Of a stretch of 58,657 nt of DNA, positions 23,509 to 34,200 are shown piece after piece. The notes beneath the pieces are model-generated. The model saw only the letters and a program-made list of their open reading frames with translations, had not been told where the DNA came from and ran no database searches. The position numbers and the translations under genes were made by a program. Position 1 is the stretch's first letter. Every line of letters begins with the position of its first letter. This DNA is from a virus. The stretch is from IMG/VR virus record IMGVR_UViG_3300030102_005689, positions 1 to 58,657 of that record, one strand, 5' to 3'.

Positions 23509-25281
23509 ATGACAAAGAAGCTACATGTGTATGAACCGCGCATAGATGCGGATACAAAGAAGATGGATGTTGGGGGTCTTTTAATTCCACCAACAAATAC
23601 TGTCACAGCATTGTTGTACGGATTTGCCAATCATACAACATACCGCGCCAAGGAGTATTACTTTTGGAGAATCTGCGATGAGTTTTGGAACAGAGATGAT
23701 TTACCAGAACATATGATGGTAAAACATCCATGGGCTGAAGAGATGATCAAGACAGTGATCCGCAATAAATATGTCGCCATTGGGGGAGCAGCCTCATCCG
23801 GTAAGAGTCATACGATGGCTGCGTGGGGTATCATTAATTGGCTATCCGCCCCGCGTGACACCCTGGTTTTAATCACTTCAACTACACTGAGAGAAGCGCG
23901 TAAAAGGATATGGGGATCAGTTATATCTTTACTTTCCGTTATCGACGGTGCGCCCTTAAAGATAAGGGATAGTATTGGTAACGTAGCTTATGTGAATGAA
24001 AACGGAACTCTGATTGAGAAGGCCGGACTATCTTTGATTGCTTCGGCTCGCGAGAAGACCCGCGAGGCCGTTGGCAAATTTATCGGGATCAAGCAAAAAT
24101 CTGTAATTTGTATTGGTGACGAACTCGCGGAGTTGTCCCCCGCCATCCTCTCCGCTTCACTCAGTAACTTGTCGAAGAACCCCTCATTCCAGCTTATCGG
24201 GATGAGTAACCCTGCTAGTAGGTGGGATGCCTTTGGCGAGTGGTCTGAGCCTAAGTTGGGATGGGACTCCGTAGATACAAACACAGCGGACTGTTGGGAT
24301 ACCAAGTATAATGGAATCTATGTCCGGTTTGATGGTGAGCGTTCACCGAATGTTTTAGCAGGAGAACAAATATATCCCTTCTTACCTACCCAAGAAAAGT
24401 TAGAAGAAGATAAAGCCCTTTTGGGAGAGGAGTCACGGGGATATATGCGTATGGTTCGCGCTGTTTTCTTTGACTCAGATGAGACCGAAGGTATTTACTC
24501 AGAAGCTGAGATTGTTCGTTCAGGATCCATGAACCAAGTTGAGTGGCAGGATGAGCCAATTCCTATTGCCGGCTTAGACCCCGCGTTTACTTCAGGCGGA
24601 GATCGCAGCATTCTCTACACCGGTTTTGTTGGTTACAACAAAGATGGTCATTTTGTTCACCAGTTTGGGGATGCGATTCATTTGAATGACGATGCCACCA
24701 ACAAAGCGGTCCCCCGCAGTTATCAGATTGTTCGTCAAGTGATCGACGAGTGTAAAAAGCGTAAGATAAAAGCGATGGACTTGGCTGTTGACGCAACCGG
24801 TGCCGGAATGCCTTTATGCGACATCTTAGCCGGTGAATGGAGCGACGAAATATTACGGGTATCTTTTGGAGGAAAGGCATCAGACAAGCGTGTCAGCGCA
24901 AATAGTAAGTTGGTGGGAGAACAACTCTACATGAACAGGGTAAGCGAACTCTGGTTTGTCGGCAAGGAGTTGGTGCGGACTAAACAGATTTATGGGGTTA
25001 ATAAGGACTTAGCTTCTGAAATAACAGGGAGGAAGTATGACATGGTCAAGGGAGCTACTCTGCGAATGAAGATTGAAAGCAAGGCAGATTTTAAATCTAG
25101 GTTGGGGAGATCCCCCGACTTAGCTGACGCAGCTTTCTTGTGCCTCGACTTGGCACGACAAAGACATGGTTTAGTAGCGGTTGAGCCACCTAAAACGAAT
25201 GAAAGCGGGTTTTCAAGACCCCGCAGGTCGATGAAGCAGCTTACTAATATGCTGTCAGGGGATCACCTAACCCCCTCCTAA
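23509..25281 (+). CDS. terL: Terminase large subunit
   Basis: 590 residues. ATPase: Walker A GGAASSGKS at residues 92-100, Walker B ICIGDE with Asp204-Glu205. Nuclease: GLDPAFTSGGD (Asp357), VDATGAG (Asp428), SPDLADA (Asp537 and Asp540), the metal-binding acidic set of the RNase H-like terminase nuclease. It pumps DNA into the procapsid and cuts concatemers. It is transcribed divergently from the small terminase-like gene over only 43 bp, and the ejection-protein genes follow. Confidence 0.95.
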   Translation: MTKKLHVYEPRIDADTKKMDVGGLLIPPTNTVTALLYGFANHTTYRAKEYYFWRICDEFWNRDDLPEHMMVKHPWAEEMIKTVIRNKYVAIGGAASSGKSHTMAAWGIINWLSAPRDTLVLITSTTLREARKRIWGSVISLLSVIDGAPLKIRDSIGNVAYVNENGTLIEKAGLSLIASAREKTREAVGKFIGIKQKSVICIGDELAELSPAILSASLSNLSKNPSFQLIGMSNPASRWDAFGEWSEPKLGWDSVDTNTADCWDTKYNGIYVRFDGERSPNVLAGEQIYPFLPTQEKLEEDKALLGEESRGYMRMVRAVFFDSDETEGIYSEAEIVRSGSMNQVEWQDEPIPIAGLDPAFTSGGDRSILYTGFVGYNKDGHFVHQFGDAIHLNDDATNKAVPRSYQIVRQVIDECKKRKIKAMDLAVDATGAGMPLCDILAGEWSDEILRVSFGGKASDKRVSANSKLVGEQLYMNRVSELWFVGKELVRTKQIYGVNKDLASEITGRKYDMVKGATLRMKIESKADFKSRLGRSPDLADAAFLCLDLARQRHGLVAVEPPKTNESGFSRPRRSMKQLTNMLSGDHLTPS

Positions 25282-25356
25282 AAACTTTTCTATAGGAAGA
25301 AATGAATTTATTATATAAATGTAATAAATTCATAACGCACCTGTGAGAAAGTTTTT
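25281..25356. repeat. Nested palindrome, copy 1
   Basis: Inner 12-bp perfect arms ATGAATTTATTA (25302-25313) and TAATAAATTCAT (25322-25333) around an 8-nt loop. Outer arms are AAAACTTTTC (25281-25290) and GAAAGTTTTT (25347-25356). The same element recurs at 52357-52430 in the opposite overall orientation, sharing CTATAG next to AAAACTTTTC. It precedes the ejection-protein block. Confidence 0.85.
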
Positions 25357-25359
25357 GTC

Positions 25360-25383
25360 ACGGGGGTAACCTAGTTCCCCCGT
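25360..25383 (+). terminator. Hairpin after the large terminase gene
   Basis: ACGGGGGTAAC pairs with GTTCCCCCGT with a single bulged T and a CTA loop. No clear T run follows. It separates the terminase gene from the ejection-protein genes. Confidence 0.6.
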
Positions 25384-25410
25384 TGACTTACCGTTAGAAA
25401 ACCTTAAATT
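25383..25410 (+). promoter_or_regulatory. Possible promoter for the ejection-protein genes
   Basis: TTGACT (25383-25388), 16-nt spacer, TAAATT (25405-25410). The -10 box is a weak match. It lies directly after the hairpin and 25 nt before the next start. Confidence 0.35.
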
Positions 25411-25434
25411 TATACTTTACCTGTCTATTGAATT

Positions 25435-27063
25435 ATGCCATTACCAGCTATTCTCGCCGCCAATGTAATTAGAACAGCCGCCGTTAGAGGGCTACCTTGG
25501 CTTACTAGAACCATTCCTAAGTTAAGAGCCGCCTTTCCTTCATTTACGAAGGCTTCAGCCCGTCAATTAAAAAAAGAGGCTACAAAAGCAATATCGAAAA
25601 ACTCAAGGCGCGCCCTGCCTCGCTTGGCTACTCAAGGAGGACGTAGGCAAGCCCTGCGTCAAACCATGCAGCAGGGAGGGCGTCAACGAGCCGCCGCTGG
25701 TGCTGCTCGTCAAGAAACAAGAAGGCAAACAAGAAGGCAAACTAGGCAGCAACCATCCAATTTAAATCGAAGGGATTTGATCCGTCCCCTGCAAAGAGAC
25801 TCTTATACAGGAAGAACACTGAATATTCGGCCACGCGGTAGTAGGTATGCTAATCGACGCGCTTTTCTTGGGCAAAGTAATGTCCCCCCTGTAACACCCT
25901 TCAATGTAGCCAGGGCACAAACAGCAAGAACAGCAGCTTCTTCAACAGCCCAAAAAGGGTCTACAGGAAAACTTGCCAAAATTATTGGCACTAGAGAACA
26001 ACTTGGAAACAGATTAAAGACTGTTGGAACAATTGCTGCTGGTGCTGGAGGCCTAGCCTTGTATAATAAACTCACTAAGGACTACAACGAGTCTAATGAT
26101 CCAAAAGAGCAGGAGGATATTTTAAATCAAATTAATGATTTAATGGAGTCTCCGCAGTTGGGTGACCGTAGCAGAGCCATATCTGACATTCTTGGTTCAG
26201 GTAAAGCTGCTAAAGATCAAATCGCGGATTTGGAAGAGCTACAGAAAAAACGCGAAGAGCGCAGAGTTGGTAGAAAAGAGCGCAAAGAAGAACAGCGCGC
26301 CACTTCTGCTAAGAACAGGAGGGAAGAGATAGGGCAGTATTTACAGATGCGGATGAGGCAGGATGCTAACTATTGGCTTAAACCTGAGAATCAAGAAGAA
26401 AAAATGGCACTGCACTTGGAAGGCAAAAGATTAGGTGGTGGTGCTGCAATTTCTACCGATGAGTTTAATCGGGCAATAAACAGTTTTGCTAAAAAGGCTA
26501 ACGAGTTAGAGGCCGAAAGAGTGCGTGAAAAGGATCGTGCTGAAGGTGATGCTTGGCGTAATGATAGGCTACTGGCTAGTGCTATGGACGAACGTGCGCT
26601 TTCACCATCAACTGCGGCACAAAAAGGAAAGAGCATTGCTCGTTTTCAAGAAGCTGCTGGGTTAACTGGTAGTAAGGGTAAACCAGAACCAGTTGAGGAA
26701 GCCGGAGATATGTCCCCTAAAGAGGAAGCCACTGCGCCGATGGGGGGTAAAGGAAAGGTGAAGAAAAAGCGCGGACAGCGCGGACAGCGCGGCCAAATGA
26801 TTGAATCCGCAATTAGAGGTCTTCAAGGAAGAGCCAAGGAAGAAGAAAAAATTGATACACAACAAGACACTATTGCTCAGTTGGAAAAGAAGTATGGTGA
26901 GGCTCAAACACAAGGCGGAATTCGTATGCCTGTTTATGCTATGGCTAAGGATGATCCCGATAACCCACTATACAAAGAAGTTAATGAAGCTCTCAAAAAA
27001 GGTGGCATAGGACCTCGTTCAAAAAGAAATCCACGTGGGTATGACCCACTTTATAAGTTTTAA
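25435..27063 (+). CDS. Putative internal/ejection protein, basic
   Basis: 542 residues, very rich in Arg and Gln near residues 45-110 (RRQTRRQTRQQ). A Gly/Ala-rich hydrophobic segment follows (about 190-210, TVGTIAAGAGGLALYNKL), then long charged helices, another basic low-complexity stretch (KKKRGQRGQRGQ) and a basic C-terminus. A DNA-binding, membrane-interacting internal virion protein fits. It is the first of three genes in the slot where podoviruses encode core and ejection proteins. No family is recognised. Confidence 0.6.
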   Translation: MPLPAILAANVIRTAAVRGLPWLTRTIPKLRAAFPSFTKASARQLKKEATKAISKNSRRALPRLATQGGRRQALRQTMQQGGRQRAAAGAARQETRRQTRRQTRQQPSNLNRRDLIRPLQRDSYTGRTLNIRPRGSRYANRRAFLGQSNVPPVTPFNVARAQTARTAASSTAQKGSTGKLAKIIGTREQLGNRLKTVGTIAAGAGGLALYNKLTKDYNESNDPKEQEDILNQINDLMESPQLGDRSRAISDILGSGKAAKDQIADLEELQKKREERRVGRKERKEEQRATSAKNRREEIGQYLQMRMRQDANYWLKPENQEEKMALHLEGKRLGGGAAISTDEFNRAINSFAKKANELEAERVREKDRAEGDAWRNDRLLASAMDERALSPSTAAQKGKSIARFQEAAGLTGSKGKPEPVEEAGDMSPKEEATAPMGGKGKVKKKRGQRGQRGQMIESAIRGLQGRAKEEEKIDTQQDTIAQLEKKYGEAQTQGGIRMPVYAMAKDDPDNPLYKEVNEALKKGGIGPRSKRNPRGYDPLYKF

Positions 27064-27068
27064 GTCAA

Positions 27069-28271
27069 ATGGCCACATCCACTCAATCTTATTTAGGTAG
27101 GGGCAGAAACATTGTCCGACGATTAAGGAAAGATGGTCAGACAGCGGCAGCTTCGGCAGTTAGCACTAGGTTAGCTCAAATGGAGCTAGAAGGTCGTGGG
27201 GGTCGCCTTTCAAGAGAAGCGCGGGACGCTCAGTCAATGCTCGACAGCATTACTCAGTTGGCTAGATTACGTTCTTCTCAGCCAGGGCATTCTTACGAGG
27301 AGGATATTCTTCCCTTAAAACATGCTATTGATGGTGTTGCTTTTGGAGTTTCTGATCCCATAGAGCGTGAAGAAATACGAGGACCAGCTATGGCTGCGTT
27401 TAACACAGCTTCTGATGAAGCATTTAAATCACAGCAGGCTGTCCAAGGATTACGCGCCAGAGATTTAAGTATGGAGCAAGCTGAGATGGGCTTAACGGCT
27501 GCGGCAGACAAACTCGAAAAAATCAGAGATGCTGAAGCTAGGTCACAAGAAATGGGAAATATTTTAGGTGATATTGTAAATTCCCCAGGCTCTTCTACTG
27601 ATAGGGCTAAAAAAATGTTTTCACATGTGGTGAAGAACCCGCAATTTTACAGCACAGATATTGGTGAAGCTATGCATAAGAGCGCGCTTTCGGCAGCCGG
27701 TATAGAGATGAGTCCGCTAAAGCAAGACTTATTATCTTATGCAACAAGAGTTAACTCCCCTACAGCTATTAAAGCGTTATTGGCAGAATCCGATCTTCCT
27801 GAAAATATTAAGCAATCTATGGTTGAAGCTGCAACAGAAGAGAATCGTAGAAAAGAGGCTATAGCAAGGAGCTATAATAAGAGTGGTGGCAAGTGGGTTG
27901 AAAATAATTTTAAGGTAGCTACTGATGCATATAACAAGGCTTTGATGTCTAGCGCGAAAAGCAGCACTATTGTTAATGCATCAAACTTGGTAATTCAAGT
28001 TGCTCAGAAGTTTGGTTTTACAGATCCAATTATTCTTGAGCTTAAAAAAGCATTGGAAGCTCCCGTTGAAGAAGATAAAAGAGGTCTTTCAAGAACTTCA
28101 GCGGTTTTACTTGAAAAATTGCAAGCTGCTTACTCTGCGTTAAGTTTCTTTGTAAATGATTTGGAAGCTGCTCGCATGGGCCAGGCTTCACCTGTAAGAT
28201 CACGGCGAGACCCCAGCGTCCGTCCCACTACTAAAATGTCAGGGTTAGGGGTTCCTGCCAGAAATATATAA
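27069..28271 (+). CDS. Putative internal/ejection protein, helical
   Basis: 400 residues, predicted mostly helical, Ala/Lys/Glu-rich, with no membrane segment. It starts 5 nt after the previous stop and ends 9 nt before the giant gene. Size, composition and order (medium basic, medium helical, giant) mimic the T7-type gp14-gp15-gp16 set without detectable sequence similarity. Confidence 0.6.
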   Translation: MATSTQSYLGRGRNIVRRLRKDGQTAAASAVSTRLAQMELEGRGGRLSREARDAQSMLDSITQLARLRSSQPGHSYEEDILPLKHAIDGVAFGVSDPIEREEIRGPAMAAFNTASDEAFKSQQAVQGLRARDLSMEQAEMGLTAAADKLEKIRDAEARSQEMGNILGDIVNSPGSSTDRAKKMFSHVVKNPQFYSTDIGEAMHKSALSAAGIEMSPLKQDLLSYATRVNSPTAIKALLAESDLPENIKQSMVEAATEENRRKEAIARSYNKSGGKWVENNFKVATDAYNKALMSSAKSSTIVNASNLVIQVAQKFGFTDPIILELKKALEAPVEEDKRGLSRTSAVLLEKLQAAYSALSFFVNDLEAARMGQASPVRSRRDPSVRPTTKMSGLGVPARNI

Positions 28272-28280
28272 TAAATTGTC

Positions 28281-31200
28281 GTGGCTATACCCAGCACCCT
28301 TGCTCCTGTTCAGGAAACGGAGGATCTCTTTTCTGATCCCAACCAAGACGTTCTTAAATACCCTGAGTGGAAAACAATATATAGTAGAGAGGACACTTCT
28401 ACAGAAGTAGACCTCCCACATTATTTGGATTATTATCGGTTTGAGTTGTTTAAAAACAATTCGCTTACCCGCGAGAAAGAACAGGACATCCAATCTTATT
28501 TTGCTGATTGGTATACAGGGGGAGAGGCTGTAAGCGACGAAGAGTATCAGAACATAGCAGCACAATCGACTGCGTTTGCCCCTAACGAAAAACGCAACGC
28601 CCAGCAGGTTGCGCGTGTATTCGGAGAAGATGTAGCACAGAACTTTTCTAACTTCGATGAGCCTACTCAAACCGATTATTTAAACAGGGCAAGAGAGGCT
28701 CTGTTGGCAAGCGGTGACTTAGCTTTTGCTACAATCATGCGTGACGGGCGCGGGATTGTTAAATCCGGTAATTATGCCACTCAGGGTATCACAGCGGAAA
28801 GACAATTCGCTTCTGGTAATGATGCCCTTGATTCCTTTAATAATGGTGATGTAGATCCCCGCGATATGTGGCAGGTAACCGAAGGGTTAGCTCCCTCAAA
28901 CATCAGTGGTAAAACTATTTTTCAATCTTCTATGGATGAAAAATATTTGGGTGTCATCCAAGATGAACTTTATAAAGAGAGCAAGCAGAAGAATACTCCT
29001 ATACAGGATGCCATCATATCTTCGATAAAGACTGATGAGTTTGACCCTGACTTATGGAAGAGTCCTGTAAAATGGTTTAAAGAATTTTTTGAAGAGGAGC
29101 CTGATAAAATTTCACAAGTCGTTATGGACAAGGTTCCTCCTGAAATGTCTGAAATCCAAGATGTTTTAGTTCAGAGGTTTTCCGACAGTTTAGGCTTAAC
29201 TGATGCACAGTCTTTCGGATTAAACCTTGAAAACAGCAACCGTTACTCTGCTGAACGTATCAACGGTTTTCTAAAAGAGCTTGCCACCAGACATGCTAAT
29301 GAAATGGGTATGTTCAAGCTCCATGATGCGGAGCGTGATTTTAACAATGTCCGTTTGACTGAGATGGGGAATGTGATTGTCCACCCCACAGTCATGAAGA
29401 ACCCAACACGGTTTAAAGAGGTTATTGAAAAAGATAAAAGACTCTCTGACCAACAAAAATTCTTGGCCAAACGAGACCGTGATTTCTTTATTCTTCAACA
29501 GGCTCCGCAGTTTGATAAACTCATGGAAGAGTTTGATGGAGAAGTTGGGGACAAGTGGGTAAAAGCCAAGACGGAGAACCCCGAAGCCTGGTCTAAAAAC
29601 CGTGTCGAGTTTCTGGACAAGTTCCTTTCCGACAAGACTAATTATGACCACAGTAAAAACTACTGGGCCGGTGTCGGCTCCTCTGTTCCTGACGCCTTGT
29701 TTGGTTTAGTTAACAGTGTTGGTGCATTGTTTGGGCTTGAGTTTTCTGCTAACTATTTAGCTGAGTATCAAGCCAAGCAACAGAACAGGAGAGAATTAGC
29801 TGGTCTATTTGGAGAAAACCTTGGTTTTTCTTATGATGCTCTTACAACGGCTCCTGCTGTTGTAGCTGACCTTGCCGCTACTGCTTTAGTTATTCCAAAG
29901 ACTGCTAAGGTGCTTTCGCTTGCTAAGGGTGTTATGTCCCCGCGCAATGGTTTCAAAGCTATGACATCTCGGATGCTTCTACGAGAGGCTGGAGAAAAGG
30001 CTACGCTTACAGCTAATAGAAAAGCTGCCCAAACAGCAATTACAGAATCCACCAAGACAGGAGCCGAAGCGTATAACGCTATTAGTTCATTTAATAAGTT
30101 GGTTGGAAGCAAGTTGAATGTAGGAACAGCAGTTTTCCTTACATCTGCCAACCGCAGTGCTGGTGGAATGTACGCCACAATTTATTCTTCGATGCCCGAA
30201 GATATGTCTCATGAGGAGAAGCACGATAAGGCTTTAGGTCATGCACTACTTGGTGGCTTGATAACTGGTGTAGTTACTTCCGGTTTCACTGCAATTGGTG
30301 CAGGCGGTATTGAGAATGTATTCACCAGAGGACTTTCTTTCAGTGCGGCAAAGCGAGTCTTGGACAAGATTGGCGACCCAGGTTTCCTTACTGATGAGGG
30401 TTTGAAGAGACTTTTAAAGAAGCATATTTCTTCACAGACTAAGAAATTGTTTTTTGAGAAAGGAGCAGGTCTTGTGACCCGTGTTGGAGTGAGCGCACTT
30501 CAAGAGGGTGTAGAGGAAGGAATTGATCAGTGGGCACAGTCTTTTGTGGAGGATTCAGCCCTTCAACGAAATACTCCAATGAGGGATCGTGTCATGCACA
30601 CTGTCCATGCCTTCAAGCTAGGTGCCGTAATGGGTGCTGGTGTTAATGTCATAGCTCCCGCAGGAGGTTCTGTGTGGAAGCGTATGCAGAAAACAATGGG
30701 GCGTGAAAAAGCCCTTGAGGAAGACGAAACAATATTCCTTTTTGAACAAGTTCAAAAGGCCGCAGACGTTTTGGAGCGCGCAGACTCTCCACAGAGTGCG
30801 GCTAGATTGCGTGAGTTAGTTTTTGAAAAGTTCACTAAAGAGCTTGCTTCTAAAGAGTCTCCACTCCCACGCACTGAAGTCGCCACAGAAGAAGAGGAAG
30901 AGTTAGAGATTAAGTTCCCTGAAGAAGAAACCGCTATACCTTTAAGTGACAAACAGCGCGGGGAACATGCCGCTACGGTTGCTGTTGCAAACACATCTCT
31001 TAACGAAGATTCAGATGTTGATATTGATTCCCTTCCTGTTCTTAACCCTGACTCTCTTGAGTTTGCAAAAGCTGTCAACGATCCCAATTATAATATTGAT
31101 CCAGACGGAACAATTAGAGGAGTAGTAGACCCCAAAACGGATGAGTGGGTAGGAGCTAAACCAGCGGAAACCGCAGAAGAAGAAGCAGAGGAAGCCTTGG

Positions 31201-34200
31201 CAGACGTTGCAGCAGAAGCTACAGAGGAAGCCTCGGCAGATGTTGCAGCAGAACCTACAGAGGAAGAAGCAGAGGAAGAAGCAGAGGAAGAAGCAGAGGA
31301 AGAAGCAGAGGAAGTTACTCCGCCACTGGGTAAGGTCAAAAAAGGTGCTTTTCCTAAAGGACTTTCTTCTGCTGACTACACAGACCCAAGTCGTATTAAA
31401 GATGCTGTTTCCCTTTGGCTTAATGTTAACGATGGAGCCATATTCAAGCGTTTTAGAACGCTGGGAATTGAGGTAAAAATTGACCCTGAATTTGGGCACA
31501 CTAACCCTGAAACCGGTGAGCTAACTAAACTTCCTGCGGGGGTTGAAGTTATCACTGAGGGGGAAGACCAAAACAAGATTGTATTTTGGGTTAACCCCGA
31601 CAAGTTAGCCAGTGACTTAACTAGGGAGAAAGATGACACAAGAGCCAGTGCTTTCGATGCACTCATGGCCCATGAGTTGGCGCATATTGCGGAAGCATCC
31701 TACTTAAAAAGTAAATGGAAGAAGAGTAACTCTGCCGTTGATTTCCATCAATACTATTTAAGAGAGCGCACCAAAATTTATGACAGTCTAGAAGACAAGC
31801 ATAGTGATATTCTTAGGGCTTCAGTTGCGACCTATTTAAGAATGGATGAGACCGCTGTTGTCTTACCAGGGGAAGAAGATTCTTCGGGTAAGAAAGCGAC
31901 CATGGAAAAGGAGCAGATTATTTCTGAGGTGGTTCGCTTTGCAATGGATGCCAAAAGGCGCGGTAAACTACAGGAACAAGCCTTCAAGGGTATGACCTTG
32001 TCTTCAAAGCTCTATTTATACATTGAGGGCATCCTTGATTTTATTAATAAGAATCTTCTCAAGAAAAAACTTATAGGAACTAATAATGTTAAGGAGCTTA
32101 GAGAACATGTTAAGAGTGTTGGGGAGGAACTTAGTAAGTATTATACAGCTAGAAATTTAACTAAGAGTCTTAGCCAAAAAATAGATCGGTTAGCCAAAAT
32201 AGAAAAAGAAGAAAAAGCCCTTCAAAAAGAAGCAGAAAAAGCCGAAAAGAAAAAGGGGGAGTGGGTTGCGAATGAAGATAAAACTCTTCATGACTCTCCT
32301 GAGATTGACGGAGTCCGCAGGGATCAGATTAAAAAAGAGGGGGAAGAGTGGCAACTTATTATTGATGGAGCTACACAAGAAAAGACTTACGGCTCCTTGG
32401 GTGCCGCTAAAGGAGCTTACCCAAAGGTTCTTGAAGCTATTGCAAACCCGATACCTGAAATCTCTGACAGCACTATACCGGCAACTGATGCGGATCAAGC
32501 ATACCTTGATGCACACGAATTGCGTAATAGGGAGATTAATAACTTTAGTGCTGCTGCTCAAAGAAGAAGGCAGGCTCAAAGCACAGAGATGGCTACACAA
32601 CTTCTCTTGGCTTCAGGTCAATTGACTGAAAACCAAGTAGGGATCCTGCGTGAGTATCATAACGCCTTGTTAGAATTAAGGCAGATCACAAAGGCGAAAG
32701 CTAATCCCGATGAACAAATCAAAAAGGTTAAGGAGATAATCAGCAAGGGCAGGAGTTGGACTGCATGGAAAAAAGATGCTTTAATTTTTAAAGTAGGTTC
32801 AAAAGGAGGGATAACAAATTTCAAAGAAGACTTTGATGCATATGCAAAAGGCTTCTTGGCGGCGGCAATTAGAGAGAAAAAGATAGAAGGAAAACCTGAG
32901 ATTACTGTTACTGATAGGGATCTCCCTGTTGTGCCCTCGAAAAGATTTACTAAGCCAACAAAGCGTCTTGTGGTTGGTATGGCTCCTTCTGAAAATGCGG
33001 ATGTTCCGGTAGAGGACACTGCTGCCCAGCCCGTTGATGAGGCTACTCAAGAACCTATGCTGGAGGTTCCCGTTATGCCTGTCCATTTGGACATGTCTTT
33101 GTTGGAAGACATGAAGGTTTATTCAGGAGCTTCTATTTCCGAGCAAGAGTCTGTGGTTCAGGATAAAGCACACTTTATCAAAGCACTCTCAGAAGAGCAT
33201 TTTAATATAGAGGTTACTACAGACAGGCAAGGGGATGAGGACTCAAGCTACAGGGATCATGATGCAGTTCGATTTCAGAATATTGATGGTAACCTAACTG
33301 CTGTGGTTAACCCGCTTGGTGTTGCCAAACTTGTTGACGGAAAAGCTGAAGCGGATTCTGATGCTACAATAGCTTTTCATTTTATTACAAAGCTGCACCA
33401 GCATAAAATTTTAGAACAACTTTCACAACAAGAACTAGACTCAGTAGGGCAACTAGGAAGTGAGGAATTGATGCGCGTAGGGCGTGAGCTACTCCCTAGA
33501 CAGGTAAGCTCCAAACTAGATGGCGCGCTGGATAATACGAATACTACCGTTAAATTTATTCTAGGTGATATAGTCACCAAGGTATCTGATGATACACTCA
33601 CTCTTGATGACATCTCTCTTATAGAGAGCAACCCCGAACTTGCTACTTTAACTACAGACGTTTTAACAAAACTGTATGTTGAGACCAAGAAGACTATCTC
33701 AGGGTTCCCTAACCTTGACGCAAATGAGTCCTCCTTAGCTGTTACCAACAAGGGCTTTAATTACTTGGCGGCTAACCTTTCTCAGTTAGCTAGAACCATT
33801 AATGATTTAAACAGCCGGCATGGGATTCCTTATCAGTCTCAAACTCAAAAACTACTCGACCCAAATGATGTAGACATAAGCGGAGACGCAATCATCGATG
33901 CGTTGGAAGAGCAGTCAAAGCCATCATCCCTTATGCTGTTCGCACAGTCACCGGATACGGCTACTGAAGAGCAGGAAGCTCTTATAGATGAGGAGACAAA
34001 GAAGGAGATTGAGAACATCGAAGCACTGCTGGAACTGGGCATATGGGAGTCTGGAGAATACAAAGCCCCAGGGAAAGGACAGCCTGGTTTTGTTCAAAAG
34101 TTGCGCCAGCTTTTTGAAGGAACCGCAGACCCTAATTTAAGGAGGATCAAACAACATAATGAGGGATTCTTCCAGTATATAAATAAGGTAATGGGTGATT

